Part shown: positions 45,146 through 57,490 of the stretch, piece after piece
Position numbering within the stretch: the first letter of the stretch is position 1
Layout of the letters: the number at the start of each line of letters is the position of its first letter
The notes under the pieces: model-generated
What the model saw: the letters and a program-made list of their open reading frames with translations, nothing else
What the model was told of the DNA's origin: nothing
Database searches by the model: none
Program-made: the position numbers and the translations under genes
NCBI GenBank assembly: GCA_009823505.1
Contig: VZQC01007982.1
Coordinates: 5,580,517-5,644,516, forward strand
Origin: Rhizomys pruinosus
Taxonomy: Eukaryota > Chordata > Mammalia > Rodentia > Spalacidae
Direction of reading: 5' to 3'
DNA: 64,000 nucleotides

Positions 45146-46977
45146 TCAAAGCATTCGTCACTTGATTAGATCAGAATTCTCATGATCTACCAACTTCCTA
45201 AAAGCCCCTCAGGTGAGTCTTGGGGAGACATTTTATAGCTAAGCCACATCTAAGTATCCTTACTTTGAAAAGTAAAGTTCATGAAAAGACCTTATTTTTA
45301 TGAAGGAGTCTCTGGTTTTTCAAGACAGCCTCAATGTTTGACCTTTTCCCTCTAAATCCAACATCAGTGTAACTTAGAAGAACCAGGGCCCACGTTAATC
45401 TTTTTTTAAAAACTAAATGTTATTCAATAGCAATAGTGTCAACTATCTGCCAAGATGTCCACTTTTCTCAGGAAGTTGTTTTGCTAAGCAGTTTACTTAA
45501 GAACTTCCTGTAAATTCACTCTAACCACACAGCTATTGTGGGGTGGGATGGCATCTGCCCAATTGCCCTGCCTGGTGTCTGCTATCAGTTGAACTAGGTG
45601 GGCAGTCAAATAGAGCTGGAGTTTGTATTAGTCAAATGAATTGCATAAAATCTACCATTTGAGAATAATAAGACACTTTAAGGCAGCTGAGCTTGGGCCT
45701 TGGCTCCAGAACCACAGAAGGTAAAAGCTAGAATGTATCTCTACCTATCCATAACTGAGGCCGCCTGATCCAGCCTGACAGATTCTCTGGCACACACATG
45801 GTTCTCCAGGTAGCCACTAGCCCCAGGTTAACCATCCAGTATTTCTGTCTTGAAGAATCCCTGGTCCCAGGTTGGATAGCAGAGAATATTATTTGCAGCT
45901 GGTGGGAGAGTTTTATAATCTTTTTATCTTCTTTCTGCACATAGACACTGGGGGTCAGTATTTATTCATAAATGCTTCTAGGTTTGGCTCTGACTCTTGC
46001 TCTGTCAGTTTGTTACAGAAGGTCACGTACAGAGAAGCCTGGAATTCCTCTACTGGGATTTCTTTTCTCTGGTTATGTAAGTATAGAGCTCGGCCTGTGT
46101 CGCCATAAACATAAATAGAAGTAGTGGATCCCCGTGAGATTTTAGCCTGGGAAAGAGGCAGTGTTGAATCTAAATTATAATCCAATACCAGGTCCTTGCT
46201 GGCTTCTGGACTTGTCTGGAAACAGTGGCCACACCTATGTCTGCACCCAGATGTTCAGCCAGCATCCTGGCCTTCACTGACTTTCCTGCTCTGCACCGTT
46301 CTCTCCTGCAGCACTTCAGCAGCCTTACTGTCCATGTCTCCACTTTGACCAGTCTCCTCAAGATGGGTGTCACAGTGGTATGTCCAAAGGCCTGTTCCTC
46401 AGAGCCTCGTGCACACTCCCCGGAGTTCTGGCACCCCTTCAGGCTCTCCCCTCGGTCTCTCATCTTACCCTGTCTCATTTCTGCCTGTCTGCTCATCTTT
46501 GTGACTGTAGGGTCCAGTGTAGCTCTGCTACTTATTCCCCCTGAAGCTCCTTTGTCCACACATCTCTGCCTTGCTGGCCAAAGAAGTGAATGAATTCATG
46601 TCTGAATAACCAAGTCGTGAAAATTTATGCTTCAGAATTCCCCAGATATATTCCCCTGTGGTGTCAGTTTGTTCTTTAAGGTGTTTATTACAGTCTGCAT
46701 TTGGTCTTTAACCTGTCTGGACTTGGTGGCTGCCCTCTATGCAGATGGCCTGTTGCTGCTGGTGGACAGGACAGCAAAAGAAGCCCAGTGCCCTGTTATC
46801 CCCGTGGTTCGCTGCAGGCAGCTGCTGTAATGCCACAGAAACAAATTTACAGAGACCTATGTGTTTTCATTCAAATTACAGAGTTAAATACTGTAAAGAT
46901 TTTTAACATAAGTGGGAAGAATCCCCTAATTTCATCAAAAAAATTATTTCACTTTTTTTTTTTTTTGAGCAGCCTCA

Positions 46978-47130
46978 CTGGCTGTGGTGGTGCACACCTT
47001 TCAGCCCAGCACTCAGGAGGCAGAGGCAGACAGAGCTCTGTGAGTTCAAAGGCAATGTAGTCTACATAATGAGTTCTAGGCCAGCTGGGGCTACAGAGAG
47101 ACCTTGTCTCAACCCCCCCCCCCAAAAAAA
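46978..47130 (+). mobile_element. B1 SINE with C-rich tail
   Basis: GGCTGTGGTGGTGCACACC to ACCTTGTCTCAACCCCCCCCC; moderately diverged. Confidence 0.88.
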
Positions 47131-47142
47131 AGAAAAAAGCAG

Positions 47143-47236
47143 TCTCACCGTATCCTGGCTGGCCTCAAACTCAGAGATCTGCCTGCTTCTGTCTCCCAAA
47201 TGCTGGGGTTAAAGGTGTGCACCACCACGGCTGCAA
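47143..47236 (-). mobile_element. B1 SINE fragment
   Basis: CTGGCTGGCCTCAAACTCAGAGATCTGCC to GCACCACCACGGCTG; faces the preceding B1. Confidence 0.82.
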
Positions 47237-47277
47237 TGGCTTATTTCTATATACATGGTTTACACATATATATTATT

Positions 47278-47478
47278 TAAAATGTATTTCTTTTATATGT
47301 TTTCCTTCATGTATGTAAGTACACCCATATCATGCAATGCCCATGGAGGAGAGGGTATCAGATCCCCTGGAACTGTAGTTATGGGCAGTTCTTAGCCACC
47401 ATGTGGGTGCTGGGAGCTGAATCGAGGTCCTCTGCAAGAGCAGCCTGTGCTCTTAACGCTGAGCCATCTCTCCAGCCC
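47278..47478 (-). mobile_element. B2 SINE
   Basis: Reverse B2 ending CGCTGAGCCATCTCTCCAGCCC. Confidence 0.9.
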
Positions 47479-48389
47479 CCAGATATATTCTTAATTAACA
47501 TTCCATGCTGTATTGTTTTATTTATCATAAATATTTCTCCATCTTCCAGAAGTTCCAGACTCTACATCTATATGTTTCCATCATTTGGACAATAGAAATT
47601 ATAATATCCCAACAGCAGCACTTTCAGTGTTTTTCTATAATAAGTAATAATATTTGGGAATAACAATCATGCTAACATGATGATAAATAAATATATACCT
47701 TTAAAGATCTTCGTAGCAAGATTTTAAAATAGGTAAAGCCATTTATATGACCACATCACAAAATGCCAACAAAGATGGCTACAGTAGTCTTCTCTGAAGA
47801 GGGGTCCTATGCACTAAGCCTTAAGTGATATAGTGTGGTCTTATTGTATCTGCATGCGCTTCTGTGCTCCAGGCTGAAGGAATGGCATTGGCAATAACTT
47901 TAGGGCAGAAAAGAATGTTTAAGAGCAAGATAATGCTTCACAAAAGCAAGCAACATCAACAAAGTATATCAGAGGATGGCTGAGACTGGGATAGCTTGAA
48001 CCCAGTGAAGAGGCCTGACTGGTATGGGACAGGGCTTGGGTTGGCAGAAGCCACATTGGGCCATGGTAGGTTGCATGGAGACAAAGCAAGTTTTCTATGT
48101 GGAGATGAGGTCTAGTAGCCTTTTTTTTCTCCCAATAAGAAGCTTCACTCCTTGAAAGTCCAACCTCCCCAGGATAATATTTATATTCCTGTATTATGAA
48201 ATGCAATTTCTATGAGAACTGAAAATCCTACTATAGTTAAAAAGAGATTAAGAGGGACCCTTTTGACTCTTGGCTATCTCTACACCACTTCTGACTAGCG
48301 TCCCAATGAGAGGGAAAATGATAGGAAGTGTCTTTATGACTGTTGAAGTCATGTAAAAGTATCATATTTAAAAGTTTTTAATTTTCTGG

Positions 48390-48610
48390 ACTGGCAAGAT
48401 GGCTCAGCAGGTAAAAGTGCCTGCTGCTGAGCCTGACAGCCTGAGCTCAGTCTTTCAGACCCAATGGTGGAAGGAAAGAACTGACATCCATGAGTTTCCT
48501 GACCTCCGCTGTGTGCCAGGACACGTGCATGTCCAGACACACATTAATTCCCCATGCCCATGCACACACACATACATGTATACACATGGCACAAATAAAA
48601 AGCATAATAA
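48390..48610 (+). mobile_element. B3 SINE
   Basis: GGCAAGATGGCTCAGCAGG, GGTAAAAGTGCCTGCTGC and a CATGCACACACACATACATG 3' part. Confidence 0.85.
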
Positions 48611-48777
48611 AATATTAAAATCTTCATTTTTAAATATTATTCAAGGATCATGAATCAACAACTCCTATTGGTCATTAACTAGTGTCAAATTGAGCCAGAT
48701 TTTGGATCTTATTTAGTCTTTATTAGTATTATGAGATGGGCACTTTGTCCTCATCTTCCAGAGTTTGATCCCTGGGA

Positions 48778-48779
<2 letters not shown>

Positions 48780-48819
<40 letters not shown>
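48780..48819. repeat. (CA)n microsatellite
   Basis: About 20 uninterrupted CA units. Confidence 0.97.
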
Positions 48820-48822
<3 letters not shown>

Positions 48823-48929
48823 TGATAGGTCCACAATCTCAAAGCTAAAATTTGGCTATGGCAGGTTACAGATTTAGGTGATGTCATTCTGAAGTTCATT
48901 GTCTTGGCCAATAATACCAAACATTTATA

Positions 48930-49115
48930 AAATTACATTTATGTATTTAGTGTATTGTGTGCATGCAATGTGCCACAGTATATAGTGTGGTGGTCAGAGG
49001 ACACTTTGAGGGAATTGCTTCTCTCCCTCTACAGTTTGGGCCTGGGGATTGAGCTCAGGTTGTCAAGCTTGGCAACAAGCACCTTTACCCACCGAGGCAT
49101 CTTGGCAACTCCCAT
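48930..49115 (-). mobile_element. B3 SINE
   Basis: GTGGTGGTCAGAGGACAC, CTCAGGTTGTCAAGCTTGGC and CTTTACCCACCGAGGCATCTTGGC. Confidence 0.85.
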
Positions 49116-51459
49116 AGTTAAAAAAAAAAGTATCCATACAAAATGAGTCAAAGAATAGGGATGTTCAGTAAAGCCACAGTGAGCGAGTTTTGTTTTCACT
49201 TTCTAGCCAATTAATACAACTACCATTCCAGTTCAACAGAACACTGAGTGGAGCTAGAGAGCTGAGAATTTTTTCACCGGAAATTTAAGTTGCTTTTTCC
49301 AAATAGCTAAGTGTGAGTTGGCTCTCATTCTTTTCTCTAACTCTTGATGTTTGGAGAATTCAGAACTTGTGTTAAAGTCTGACTGAAGTATACAGATATG
49401 TGCCTAAAAGTAGGGGAACAAAATGTTTGATTTTCAAAAAGGAAAATGAAACAAAGCCAAGCCATGCTGTCTTTGGCTTGGAGGGTTTAAAGTCACTGAG
49501 CTCCAGCCTTGGGAAACTGTCAACGTCAGGACCCTTGGAGATGGTAGGAACAGAAAACAATATGTTCAAGGGTAGTGGTGGTTCACAGATGCCTAGGAGT
49601 GGCCAGAGAGGAACATCTAGCAGGGCACACAGCTGAGAACAAGACTTGGATGGCACCAAGGAATTGCTCCAGTACTCAGTGCCCCTGCCACCAACCAGCA
49701 CAGACACTGCCCTCCTACAGATGGTGTCGGCACTGGGCTCTAGAACAGCTCCACGTGGCAGTGATCTGGTAGAGTGCATAAGCGGTCGGACGTTCCCTTC
49801 TCCTGGGCCTGTCCACTCTTCCTTTTCATGGAACTTATCCCCTCAGCTGATTAGGGGTTCACAATGGAGTCACCCTCTTTTTACTTGGGTGTTAGTTCAA
49901 GGCTAATCCTAGTTACTGACAGGACTGCGCTGCAATCAACAGCTGATTAAGAGCGAGAAGCTTCTTCCATGGCAGGCCAGGGACACCCACTGGGCCCCAG
50001 CAGCAAGGCCTTGGCGCAACAGCTGCTTCATACTCTGGTCTTTGTTCAAAGTCTGACTGCTCCAGGTTCCGCAGACTTCTTGCTGCCTCTCACATGCTGC
50101 CAGCTACTCTCATCTAGGTTAAACAGCAAACTCCATAGTAGGAGATACTAGGCGATGTGCTTGGTTCCAAGTTCCTGAGATGAAGAGTCTTGTGGGTAGT
50201 ACTAGGCCACAAAAGGACTGCTGTGGTGGCAAGAATGCCGGTCCTGCCCACTTCCTCCTCTTTATTCTGCACCAGAGTTAAATGCTGCCTTGCCCAAGGC
50301 CCATGCTGAGACCTGGACCTCAGTAACTCCAAAACACACGCCCTTTGCAGAAATTTGTAATTTCATCATTTCTTGACCAAATGACTAACCGCAGAGAGGC
50401 ACAAACTTTCCATTGGGATTGGTTTTGCCTCTCTGTTTTGGTGGATATGCTTTTCCTCTCTTTCTTGCTTTTGAAAGCCCATTCATTACAAGAAGTATAT
50501 AGGCTTTTCAAAAACTGATTTTAAAGTAAACTTATTATTAAATACATCTTGCCTTTCTGTTTTTCTAACTTCACTTTATAGATGTGAGAATTGAGATTCA
50601 GAACTGTCCATGGCTTAGAAAAGTGAAATTCAGTTTTTATTCCGCCCATGAGCTCTAATCTGGGCTTTGAAGTCTAAAAATCTAGGATTACTACCCCCCC
50701 CCCTCCAGTCTCCTGATAGCCAGGCCCTGTTCTGTAAAGCCAGGAACCTTGGTCTTGAAGCAGAGACGATCCAACCCTCCCAGCTTCTGGTTGCAAAACA
50801 GATTGGAATTGTTTCTTGTTCAGATGAATAATTTGTAACAATTAAAAGTATGAGGGTAATGAAAAGCAATTAACTCAGTGGCAAGTGCTGCATAAATTTT
50901 CTTCTCAGACTGAACATATGATACAGCTATGATTCTTGATGTTAGATAAAAGAGAGAAAGTAGAGCTATTATTAAATACAAAGTGAGAACAGAAAATAGA
51001 AGGAATGCAGGAGCCCTGAGGCAGAAGAAGGACATGCTGAAGACAGAGATGTAGAGGGGAGACTGGAATAAAGAGGGGACCGGGGATGGTGCTGAGGAGC
51101 TCTGCCAAGTTGAGGCAAGCTCCAGGCTGGCTCTGGCCTGTGCTGAGGGGAGGGGACAGAGCCTGCTGCTTCCCCGCAGTGCTGAGCTTGAATGCTGAGC
51201 ATTCTCAGCAGCCTGAGCTCACCTCTTGCACCTCAGAGAGGAATCTCGTGGTAACCTTCTGAATAAGAAATGAAGACTTTTACCTCCTTTTCTGGAACAC
51301 TTGAGACTACAAGAGAGTTGGCAGAAGTTGGCAAGTTGAGATTTGGGATCAAATGAGAAAGTGGGGGCAGAGGGGATGCCACCACTTCCACTTCCTACCA
51401 GGCAGAACTCAGGGGAAATGCATGGAGTGGGTCTGAAGACACGAAAAATCACCTGAGCT

Positions 51460-51605
51460 GGGTGTGGTGACCCACGCCTGTGGAGGACCCAAGCCTGTGG
51501 AGGCCTGGACTCACTCAACCCTAGGCTGAGACAGAAGGGTTACTACAGTTTTCAGCGTAGCCTGGGATGTAGAGTGTCACCCTATCTCAGCCACCTTCCC
51601 CCACC

Positions 51606-51634
<29 letters not shown>
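51460..51634 (+). mobile_element. Degenerate B1-like SINE with A29 tail
   Basis: TGGGTGTGGTGACCCACGCCTGTGG, AGCCTGGGATGTAGAGTGTCACCC and a pure A tail. Confidence 0.6.
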
Positions 51635-51637
<3 letters not shown>

Positions 51638-51684
51638 GCCCAGAATGCCGCATTGTACTCCCAGGTCCAGGTTAAGAGGGAAGG

Positions 51685-52185
51685 ACTTTTTAATTAAATT
51701 TTAATTGTTTTCCATAATTTCCACCTGACCTTTCCCCTTCCAGTTCCTCCTGTGTCCCTCACTCCACTCCCTCTCAAATTCATGGTCTCTTCTGTAGTTA
51801 TTACCATGACATATATACATGCATTTGTCTATTTACATAATCTACTGAGTTCATTAGTGTTCTCACATGCTCATGTGTTTAGGGCTGACCACGTGGGATT
51901 GGATAACCTATGAGGGGGCTCATCCCTGAAGGCAACGGATTCTCCTGCTGTCAGCAGCCATTGATTGCTTGTAGCTCTACATCTAGGGGTGGGGCCTTGT
52001 GAAACTTCCCCTGTGCACATGGATATGTTGACTGGTGTTGTCACTGAGTAGAGCTTGTTTAGACCAACATACTGTTGAGGTTTCATAAATGCAGCACCCT
52101 TGTCATGTCTGGAAGACACTATTAGCAGGCATCCTGTTTCGCTGGCTCTTAAAATCTTTCTATCCAGATGGATCCACAACTGAAT
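51685..52185 (-). mobile_element. L1 3' end (Lx-like), antisense
   Basis: AAATTCATGGTCTCTTCTG, GGGATTGGATAACCTATGAGG, ATCTAGGGGTGGGGCCTTG and CATGTCTGGAAGACACTATTAG are the well-known antisense L1 3'UTR landmarks, in order. Confidence 0.8.
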
Positions 52186-52374
52186 TGTACCAGATCTTCA
52201 AAGAACTACACAGTAATGCTCATCAAACGAGTCTATAAAATATTGAGGAAATGAATGCTACCAAAGTCATTTTAAGGAGCCAGATTACCTACATCAGAAT
52301 CAGATAAGGATATAACATAAAAGGAATTTATAGGCCAATAGTGTACATGAATATGAACGCAAAAATTCCAACTC

Positions 52375-52542
52375 TTTTTTTTTTTTTTTTTTTTTTTGGT
52401 CTTTTTGAGACAGGGTCTCCCTTTAGTCTCAGGTGGCCTGGTACTCACTTTGTAGACCAGGCTGGCCTTGAACTCAGAGATCCGCCTGCCTCTGTCTCCC
52501 AAGTGCTAGGATTAAAGGCATGTGCCACCATGCCTGGCTCCA
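52375..52542 (-). mobile_element. B1 SINE
   Basis: Reverse B1 with T24 tail, ending CATGTGCCACCATGCCTGGC. Confidence 0.93.
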
Positions 52543-52544
52543 AT

Positions 52545-52990
52545 TCTTAACATAGTCCTTGAAGTCTTATCTAGAGCACTAAGACCAAAGAAGTAAAGAG
52601 GTACAAGTAGAAAAAACTGACTCATGTCCCTCTTTGTGGATGATATGAGCCTATATAGAAGAGACCCTAAAGATGTCGCAAAAGCTGTTACAATGGAAAC
52701 ACTTCCAGCAGGGTAGTCAGACACAGAATCAATGCACAAACTCAACAACTTTCCTATATACTAATAACAAGCATGCTGAAGAATGAATCAGGAAAACAAT
52801 CCCATTCACAAAAGCTTCAAGGGGATCAGTGTCAAGAATATACAAGGAACTCAACTAAAACTAAATAACTCAAGTTGATAAATGGGCTAATGGAACGAAA
52901 ACTACAAATAATACAATCTATGTATATATGAGTGTATGTGTACAGTTGAAAGCTATCTAATAAAAATAGAGTGCCATCAAGGGAAGCCTT
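52545..52990 (+). mobile_element. L1 ORF2 fragment, sense
   Basis: A frame reading SLFVDDMSLY matches the reverse-transcriptase YADD-type region of L1 ORF2. It is followed by the typical CTTTCCTATATACTAATAAC and AAACAATCCCATTCACAAAAG. Stops and indels show it is dead. Confidence 0.75.
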
Positions 52991-52999
52991 CAAGTTGTT

Positions 53000-53520
53000 G
53001 GTAAGGGTAATCTAAGAGACTCCCCAAATAACAGGCTATTGCCACAGCCCTTGATTGCCTCCCAGAAGTTGCTGAAGGTAGGACATAGTTCATACACAGG
53101 ACTTGGAGGAATGGAGCTGGAACTGACCTGGGAGCCTCCTCCCTGAAGACTAAGTTTCATAGCAGCAAAAGGTACTGTGCACAGTGCCAGGGGAGAAAAA
53201 CAATCAATGATCCTGCCCAGTTGTAAAGTCCACGATGTGTAAAGTCCACGATGTTGACTGATCATTAGGTGTAGGAATTGTGTTGTGTATGTACCTGGGG
53301 TTGGGCACCCCAGGGTCACTTATTCTCTGTAGTTTGACCAAGTTGTAGCACTTCTAATAGCCTCCTTCTGCTACAAAAAGAAGCTTCTTTGATGAGGGGT
53401 GAGACCTATACTTAGCTGTAGGTGTAGGAAAGCTATTTAGAATATAGTTAGAGATGGCATTGGTTTAGAAAAAGGGGAAGGATTTCTGCCTTTAAAATAT
53501 CCATAGGATTAGATCTTACC
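53000..53520 (+). mobile_element. Probable L1-derived sequence after ORF2
   Basis: AGCACTTCTAATAGCCTCC, AGAAGCTTCTTTGATGAGGGG and CTTAGCTGTAGGTGTAGG resemble the 5' part of rodent L1 3'UTRs, and they follow the ORF2 piece directly. An 18-bp motif AAAGTCCACGATGT is repeated near 53227-53253. Confidence 0.4.
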
Positions 53521-53532
53521 TAAGGATATCTG

Positions 53533-54054
53533 ATGAGCATCACAAGATACTCCTCAACCTTTAGTAAAAAGTGTCTTCCCTTTCACCATCAGAAATGCCC
53601 AAACAAAACTCCTTATGACATCATTAGAGAGAAAAATTTAACAGCAAATAACACAAAGGAGCAAAGTGTTCTGAAGACACCCCGAGGGGTGCCAACTGAG
53701 GCATGCGGAGAAGGACGGGCAGATTCCTCCACGGTGACAAAGAGAGCTGATGCTGGAGAGAAGAAGGGACTGTTGCTGAAGAAAGACATGGAAAACCAAA
53801 TTACTGACCAGCAGATTAGACCAGGGTTTGGCCTTCTTTATCTTCACATGGGTGAAGGGGAGAGAACCAGACATTGCCAAGCTGGGTGTGGAGATACCTT
53901 TGTGTCCAGGCTGTTGGAAGTAGATAATCATGTGTTTGCTCTGTGGCCTCCTTGGACTTCATTTTTTCCAATGATTCTGTTCCCCTGGTGTATTCCACAG
54001 TTCATGAGTAGAGGGAGATCCATTACCGAGGTGACTAGCAGCACAGTACAGTGA
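53533..54054 (+). CDS. Unidentified 173-codon ORF
   Basis: An ATG at 53533 opens 173 codons, the longest uninterrupted frame outside Bpgm, ending TAG-free until the TGA at 54052. The predicted product has a basic, polar N-terminal half (KKCLPFHHQKCPNKTP, EKKGLLLKKDMENQ). Its later part is hydrophobic and Pro/Trp-rich (about residues 133-153). I recognise no domain, family or signal peptide. It follows L1-derived DNA, and no splice or promoter signal stands out. It may be chance or the remnant of an unrecognised repeat. Confidence 0.15.
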   Translation: MSITRYSSTFSKKCLPFHHQKCPNKTPYDIIREKNLTANNTKEQSVLKTPRGVPTEACGEGRADSSTVTKRADAGEKKGLLLKKDMENQITDQQIRPGFGLLYLHMGEGERTRHCQAGCGDTFVSRLLEVDNHVFALWPPWTSFFPMILFPWCIPQFMSRGRSITEVTSSTVQ

Positions 54055-54179
54055 GGTAGAGAGTGGCGGGATAGAAGAAGCCCAAGATCTGGGTTCTATC
54101 TAGTCTCAGCCATCAACACGCTGAATGATTTATGGACAGTGGCTTCATCTCTAGAGCTTAATCGCTCAAGAGCAGTGGC

Positions 54180-54315
54180 TCTAGCTGGGCCACCTGGTGA
54201 TATAGGTCTGTAATTCTGGCCTTTCAGGAGGCCCAGGCAGGACAATAACAAGTTCAGAGGCTGTCTGGACTCCAGAGTGATTCAAGGCCAGCCTGAGTAA
54301 ATTATTGAGATCTTC
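54180..54315 (+). mobile_element. Degenerate B1-like SINE
   Basis: GATATAGGTCTGTAATTCTGGCC, GGAGGCCCAGGCAGGACAATAAC and ATTCAAGGCCAGCCTGAG. Confidence 0.6.

Positions 54316-54319
<4 letters not shown>

Positions 54320-54382
<63 letters not shown>
54320..54382. repeat. (GA)n microsatellite
   Basis: About 31 uninterrupted GA units. Confidence 0.97.
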
Positions 54383-54384
<2 letters not shown>

Positions 54385-54385
<1 letters not shown>

Positions 54386-54600
54386 GTGGTTAATGGTTAA
54401 GAGCAATGGCTGATCTTACAGAAGATCCAAGTTCAGTTCCCAGCACCCACATGGCAGCTAAAAACCATTCAGAATGTCAAGTCCAGGAGATATGATGCCC
54501 CTCTGGCTTCTGTGTGTTTGCACATACATGATGCACGTGTATACATGCAAGCAAAACATTCATAGGTATAAAATAAAAATAAAGAAAAGAAAGAAAGTAA
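54385..54600 (+). mobile_element. B2 SINE
   Basis: The head is partly lost into the GA tract: AGTGGTTAATGGTTAAGAGC to TATAAAATAAAAATAAAG. Confidence 0.88.
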
Positions 54601-54605
54601 AAAGA

Positions 54606-54670
54606 GGGCCAGTAGAATGTTTGGCTAGTGTGTGCTAGACCCTAGGTTCAGTCCCTAGAAGCACACACAC
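54606..54670 (+). mobile_element. ID-like SINE head
   Basis: GTTTGGCTAGTGTGTGCTAGACCCTAGGTTCAGTCCCTAG resembles a diverged ID head. Confidence 0.5.
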
Positions 54671-55002
54671 ATGCCATCACCATCACAACATTACAACAGT
54701 GGTTCCAGATAATGGTTTCCTTCTTTCCAAACTGCCTCACTTTCTTCTGACATGGGCTGGTGGATCCCAGGATTCCATGCAGGTGCAGGTGGTGGCTAAC
54801 ATCGCCCTCCATTTCCTCCAGCAGTAGCATTTGGGGCATTACTCACAGGCTTCAAGTCTGCTGCACAGCAAGGTCTAGTCCCATGCACAGGAGCCAGGGG
54901 ACACTGAAGCCAGAGGGCCTTGGAATCCTCAAAGAGTGGAGAATTTCTTTTATGGCTGCATGAGCCATCAGAAAGTATAGAAACTTGGGGACTTTGTATT
55001 GA

Positions 55003-55098
55003 CTTCAAGGCCAGGCTGGTCTACAGAGTAAGTTCCAGGACAGCTGTGGCTATAGGGAGACCCTGTCTCAAAAACACCAAAAAAAAAAAAAAAAAAAG
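55003..55098 (+). mobile_element. B1 SINE, 5'-truncated
   Basis: TTCAAGGCCAGGCTGGTCTACAG to GACCCTGTCTCAAAAACACC with an A18 tail. Confidence 0.88.
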
Positions 55099-56397
55099 AA
55101 TTCTTTGATTAGGAAGAGCTCTTGTTTATTATAATCACATAAATTCCTGTCTTTTCATTTAGACTTTTCCTGCTGCCTTAGTCTACTTCCATTCTTTTCT
55201 ATCTCCACCATCTCATGGGACTTAGACAATAAATGTCTTTGGCATTCCTACTGTGTGTCACAGCAGGCTCAATGTGTCAGAATGAAATCACCTCCTTTGT
55301 CATCTTGGCGGGGGTGTAATCCTTTCACAGACCACTCCCATCATACAGAGAATGGAGAGAGGACTGTCTTTTAATCTTGAGTGTACCCCAGAGCCTGCTG
55401 CTGACCTTGCTTGACAAGGCAGCTTTGGAGATATCACCTATGTGTCAATCTTGCTGGGCCCCTGCCCTCTGCGGGCAATAAGCATGTATTGCACCTATCC
55501 TTTAGGTACTCACCAGAGGGGATAAGAAATGACATGAAAATAAAATCTAGCAAAAGTAGTTCTTTCCTTTGTACATAACTATAAAAACCAATCATGTCCA
55601 AAATAATACTACACAAAGGAGAAGAACCTACACACTTTCAAATGTCAGAGCGCAGTGGGACAAAATTGAGTTTAAGCAAAAGAATTCCTGCAAAGAAACG
55701 TGAAGGACGTGAGTAGGGAAGGCCCAGACTACCTGAGTGTTGTAATATCCAGACACAAGACATGACGTGGCCCAGGACCAGGCCGTGCAGCCTTTCCTAG
55801 GAGAGACAGCAATGGGTGATGGGAAGGGCTGGGCCTGGGAACCGAGAGCAATAGACCCAGGGGCCAGCACCAGACTATGTCCAACTGTTAACAGTGTCTA
55901 GATGGGTCTAGAGTCTCATGGTGTGAGTCTCCTGACCCATAATAGTCCATGATTCTCTTCTCTCCATCAGCTTTCCTTTTGTGAAGCAGGATTGGAGTTT
56001 AATAAAGATATTTTAATATAGGCCTAAACACAAGGATTAAGAGAAGTAAGACACATGGAAAGCCTGGGTGTGGGCTTCTCAAAGAAGAGTCACAGAAGGT
56101 AAGACATACCAGAAAGTGTGGGTACTGCGCTCAAGGGAGAGTCACTCCACCAGCCTTTCAAAGATAATAAACAAAACAGCTCCAGAAGGGTCACAAAACC
56201 ACTAGACCTGTTCCCCTTCATTCTTTGCATGCATTTTAGCCTGTCCCCAGATCATTCTAGAATATTCCATGTTGATGATTGAAAATCACCAGAGCAGTTT
56301 CCAATTCCACAAAGCAAAACTTGGCTGTAATAGTACCTAGCACTTGCAGCAGTATGGAACTTGTTCTATGCAAGGTCTACTCAAGCATTCAAGTACA

Positions 56398-56427
56398 GAC
56401 ACACACACACACACACACACACACACA
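56398..56427. repeat. (CA)n microsatellite
   Basis: About 14 CA units. Confidence 0.95.
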
Positions 56428-57238
56428 TCTATATGCATATATGTACACAGCTTAGAGTTTGAAGTGGGTATTATTATCAATGCCATTTTATGAATGAGAA
56501 AACTATGGCACAAAGCAGTTACATGAGTTACCTGAGGTTACCCCGTTCCAAGTGGTACAGCTTGGCTTCAAATCTGAGCAGTATGTATGGGCACGGATCC
56601 CATGTGTTAAAGTTCATGCTTTGACAGGTCTGTATTATAAAGCTCTGTATTATAAAACAAATAATTATGGCAGAGGCTCAATAACATATGTGGGAATTTC
56701 TTGGACATTCTGAACAAGGAGTTTGGGGTCTTTAGGAGAGAGCCCATGAACTAAGGAGGTGGGTGGTATGGAATCAGGGTACCTCAGAATGTACTCAGGG
56801 GATAGTAGGTCGTAGCTACTGTGTACATGCATTGCAGCTACTGTGTCTGTCTCACTAAAAATTAACAGCTACAAAGAAATCGGATCATTTGCAACTAAAA
56901 AAAAAAAAGAAGAAAAAAAGAAAAAGAAAAAAGGCAGCAGCTATAGGGATCTGGAAATAATATCCTCTAACTCAAGGGACTAATGCATTGGTTTAAAAGG
57001 GGCTGACTTTAAAGCTGGTATGTGAATTTACTGGGGCCATTGGCAGGGATGCTAGCAATTTATGGAATGCATTTTTGGAAAGGATTAGGAGAAAAAACAT
57101 GTTGTGTCTTACAAACCCAGAGTTGAGAACACAGCTTTAAGGGGTAAGCAATAAGTATCGCGCATTCAATATGCATAGATTTGAGGGAATTGGTTTGCCT
57201 TTTCTTCTTCTCCTTTTCTTTCTTTTTTTCCCCTTCAG

Positions 57239-57490
57239 ATCTTACCCTAAGGATCAAATTCAGGCCATACAGGATGTGCTCAAATCATTTCCATCTGCTG
57301 GCCAGGACGACCCAGGAGGCCTGGCCCTGAGGAGCAGCTCTCAGCGAGAGCGATTGGTGAAAGGACCACACTAGAATCACATCATGGCTTTCTGCTCAGC
57401 CTGATCCCAGGCCCTACCAGCCTGGCTGGCTTCTGTCAGCTGGGTTTCAGAAATGGGCTGCTTTGCATTTTAGCCACAGATTAAAATAAA
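57239..57490 (+). other. Candidate orphan 3'-terminal exon
   Basis: A very strong acceptor, about 45 nt nearly all pyrimidine and ending CCCCTTCAG at 57238, precedes a segment open for 44 codons. It begins SYPKDQIQAIQDVLKSF and ends LVKGPH before TAG at 57372-57374. Overlapping ATTAAA (57480-57485) and AATAAA (57485-57490) follow 106 nt later. Acceptor, open frame and poly(A) signal together look like a last exon. I cannot name the gene, and no matching upstream exon was identified within the window. It may be a lineage-specific or long non-coding transcript, or chance. Confidence 0.25.

Noticed and set aside
46170..46593. Overlapping 129- and 122-codon ORFs on opposite strands
   Set aside because: Mutual shadows with no family features; neither strand has supporting signals.
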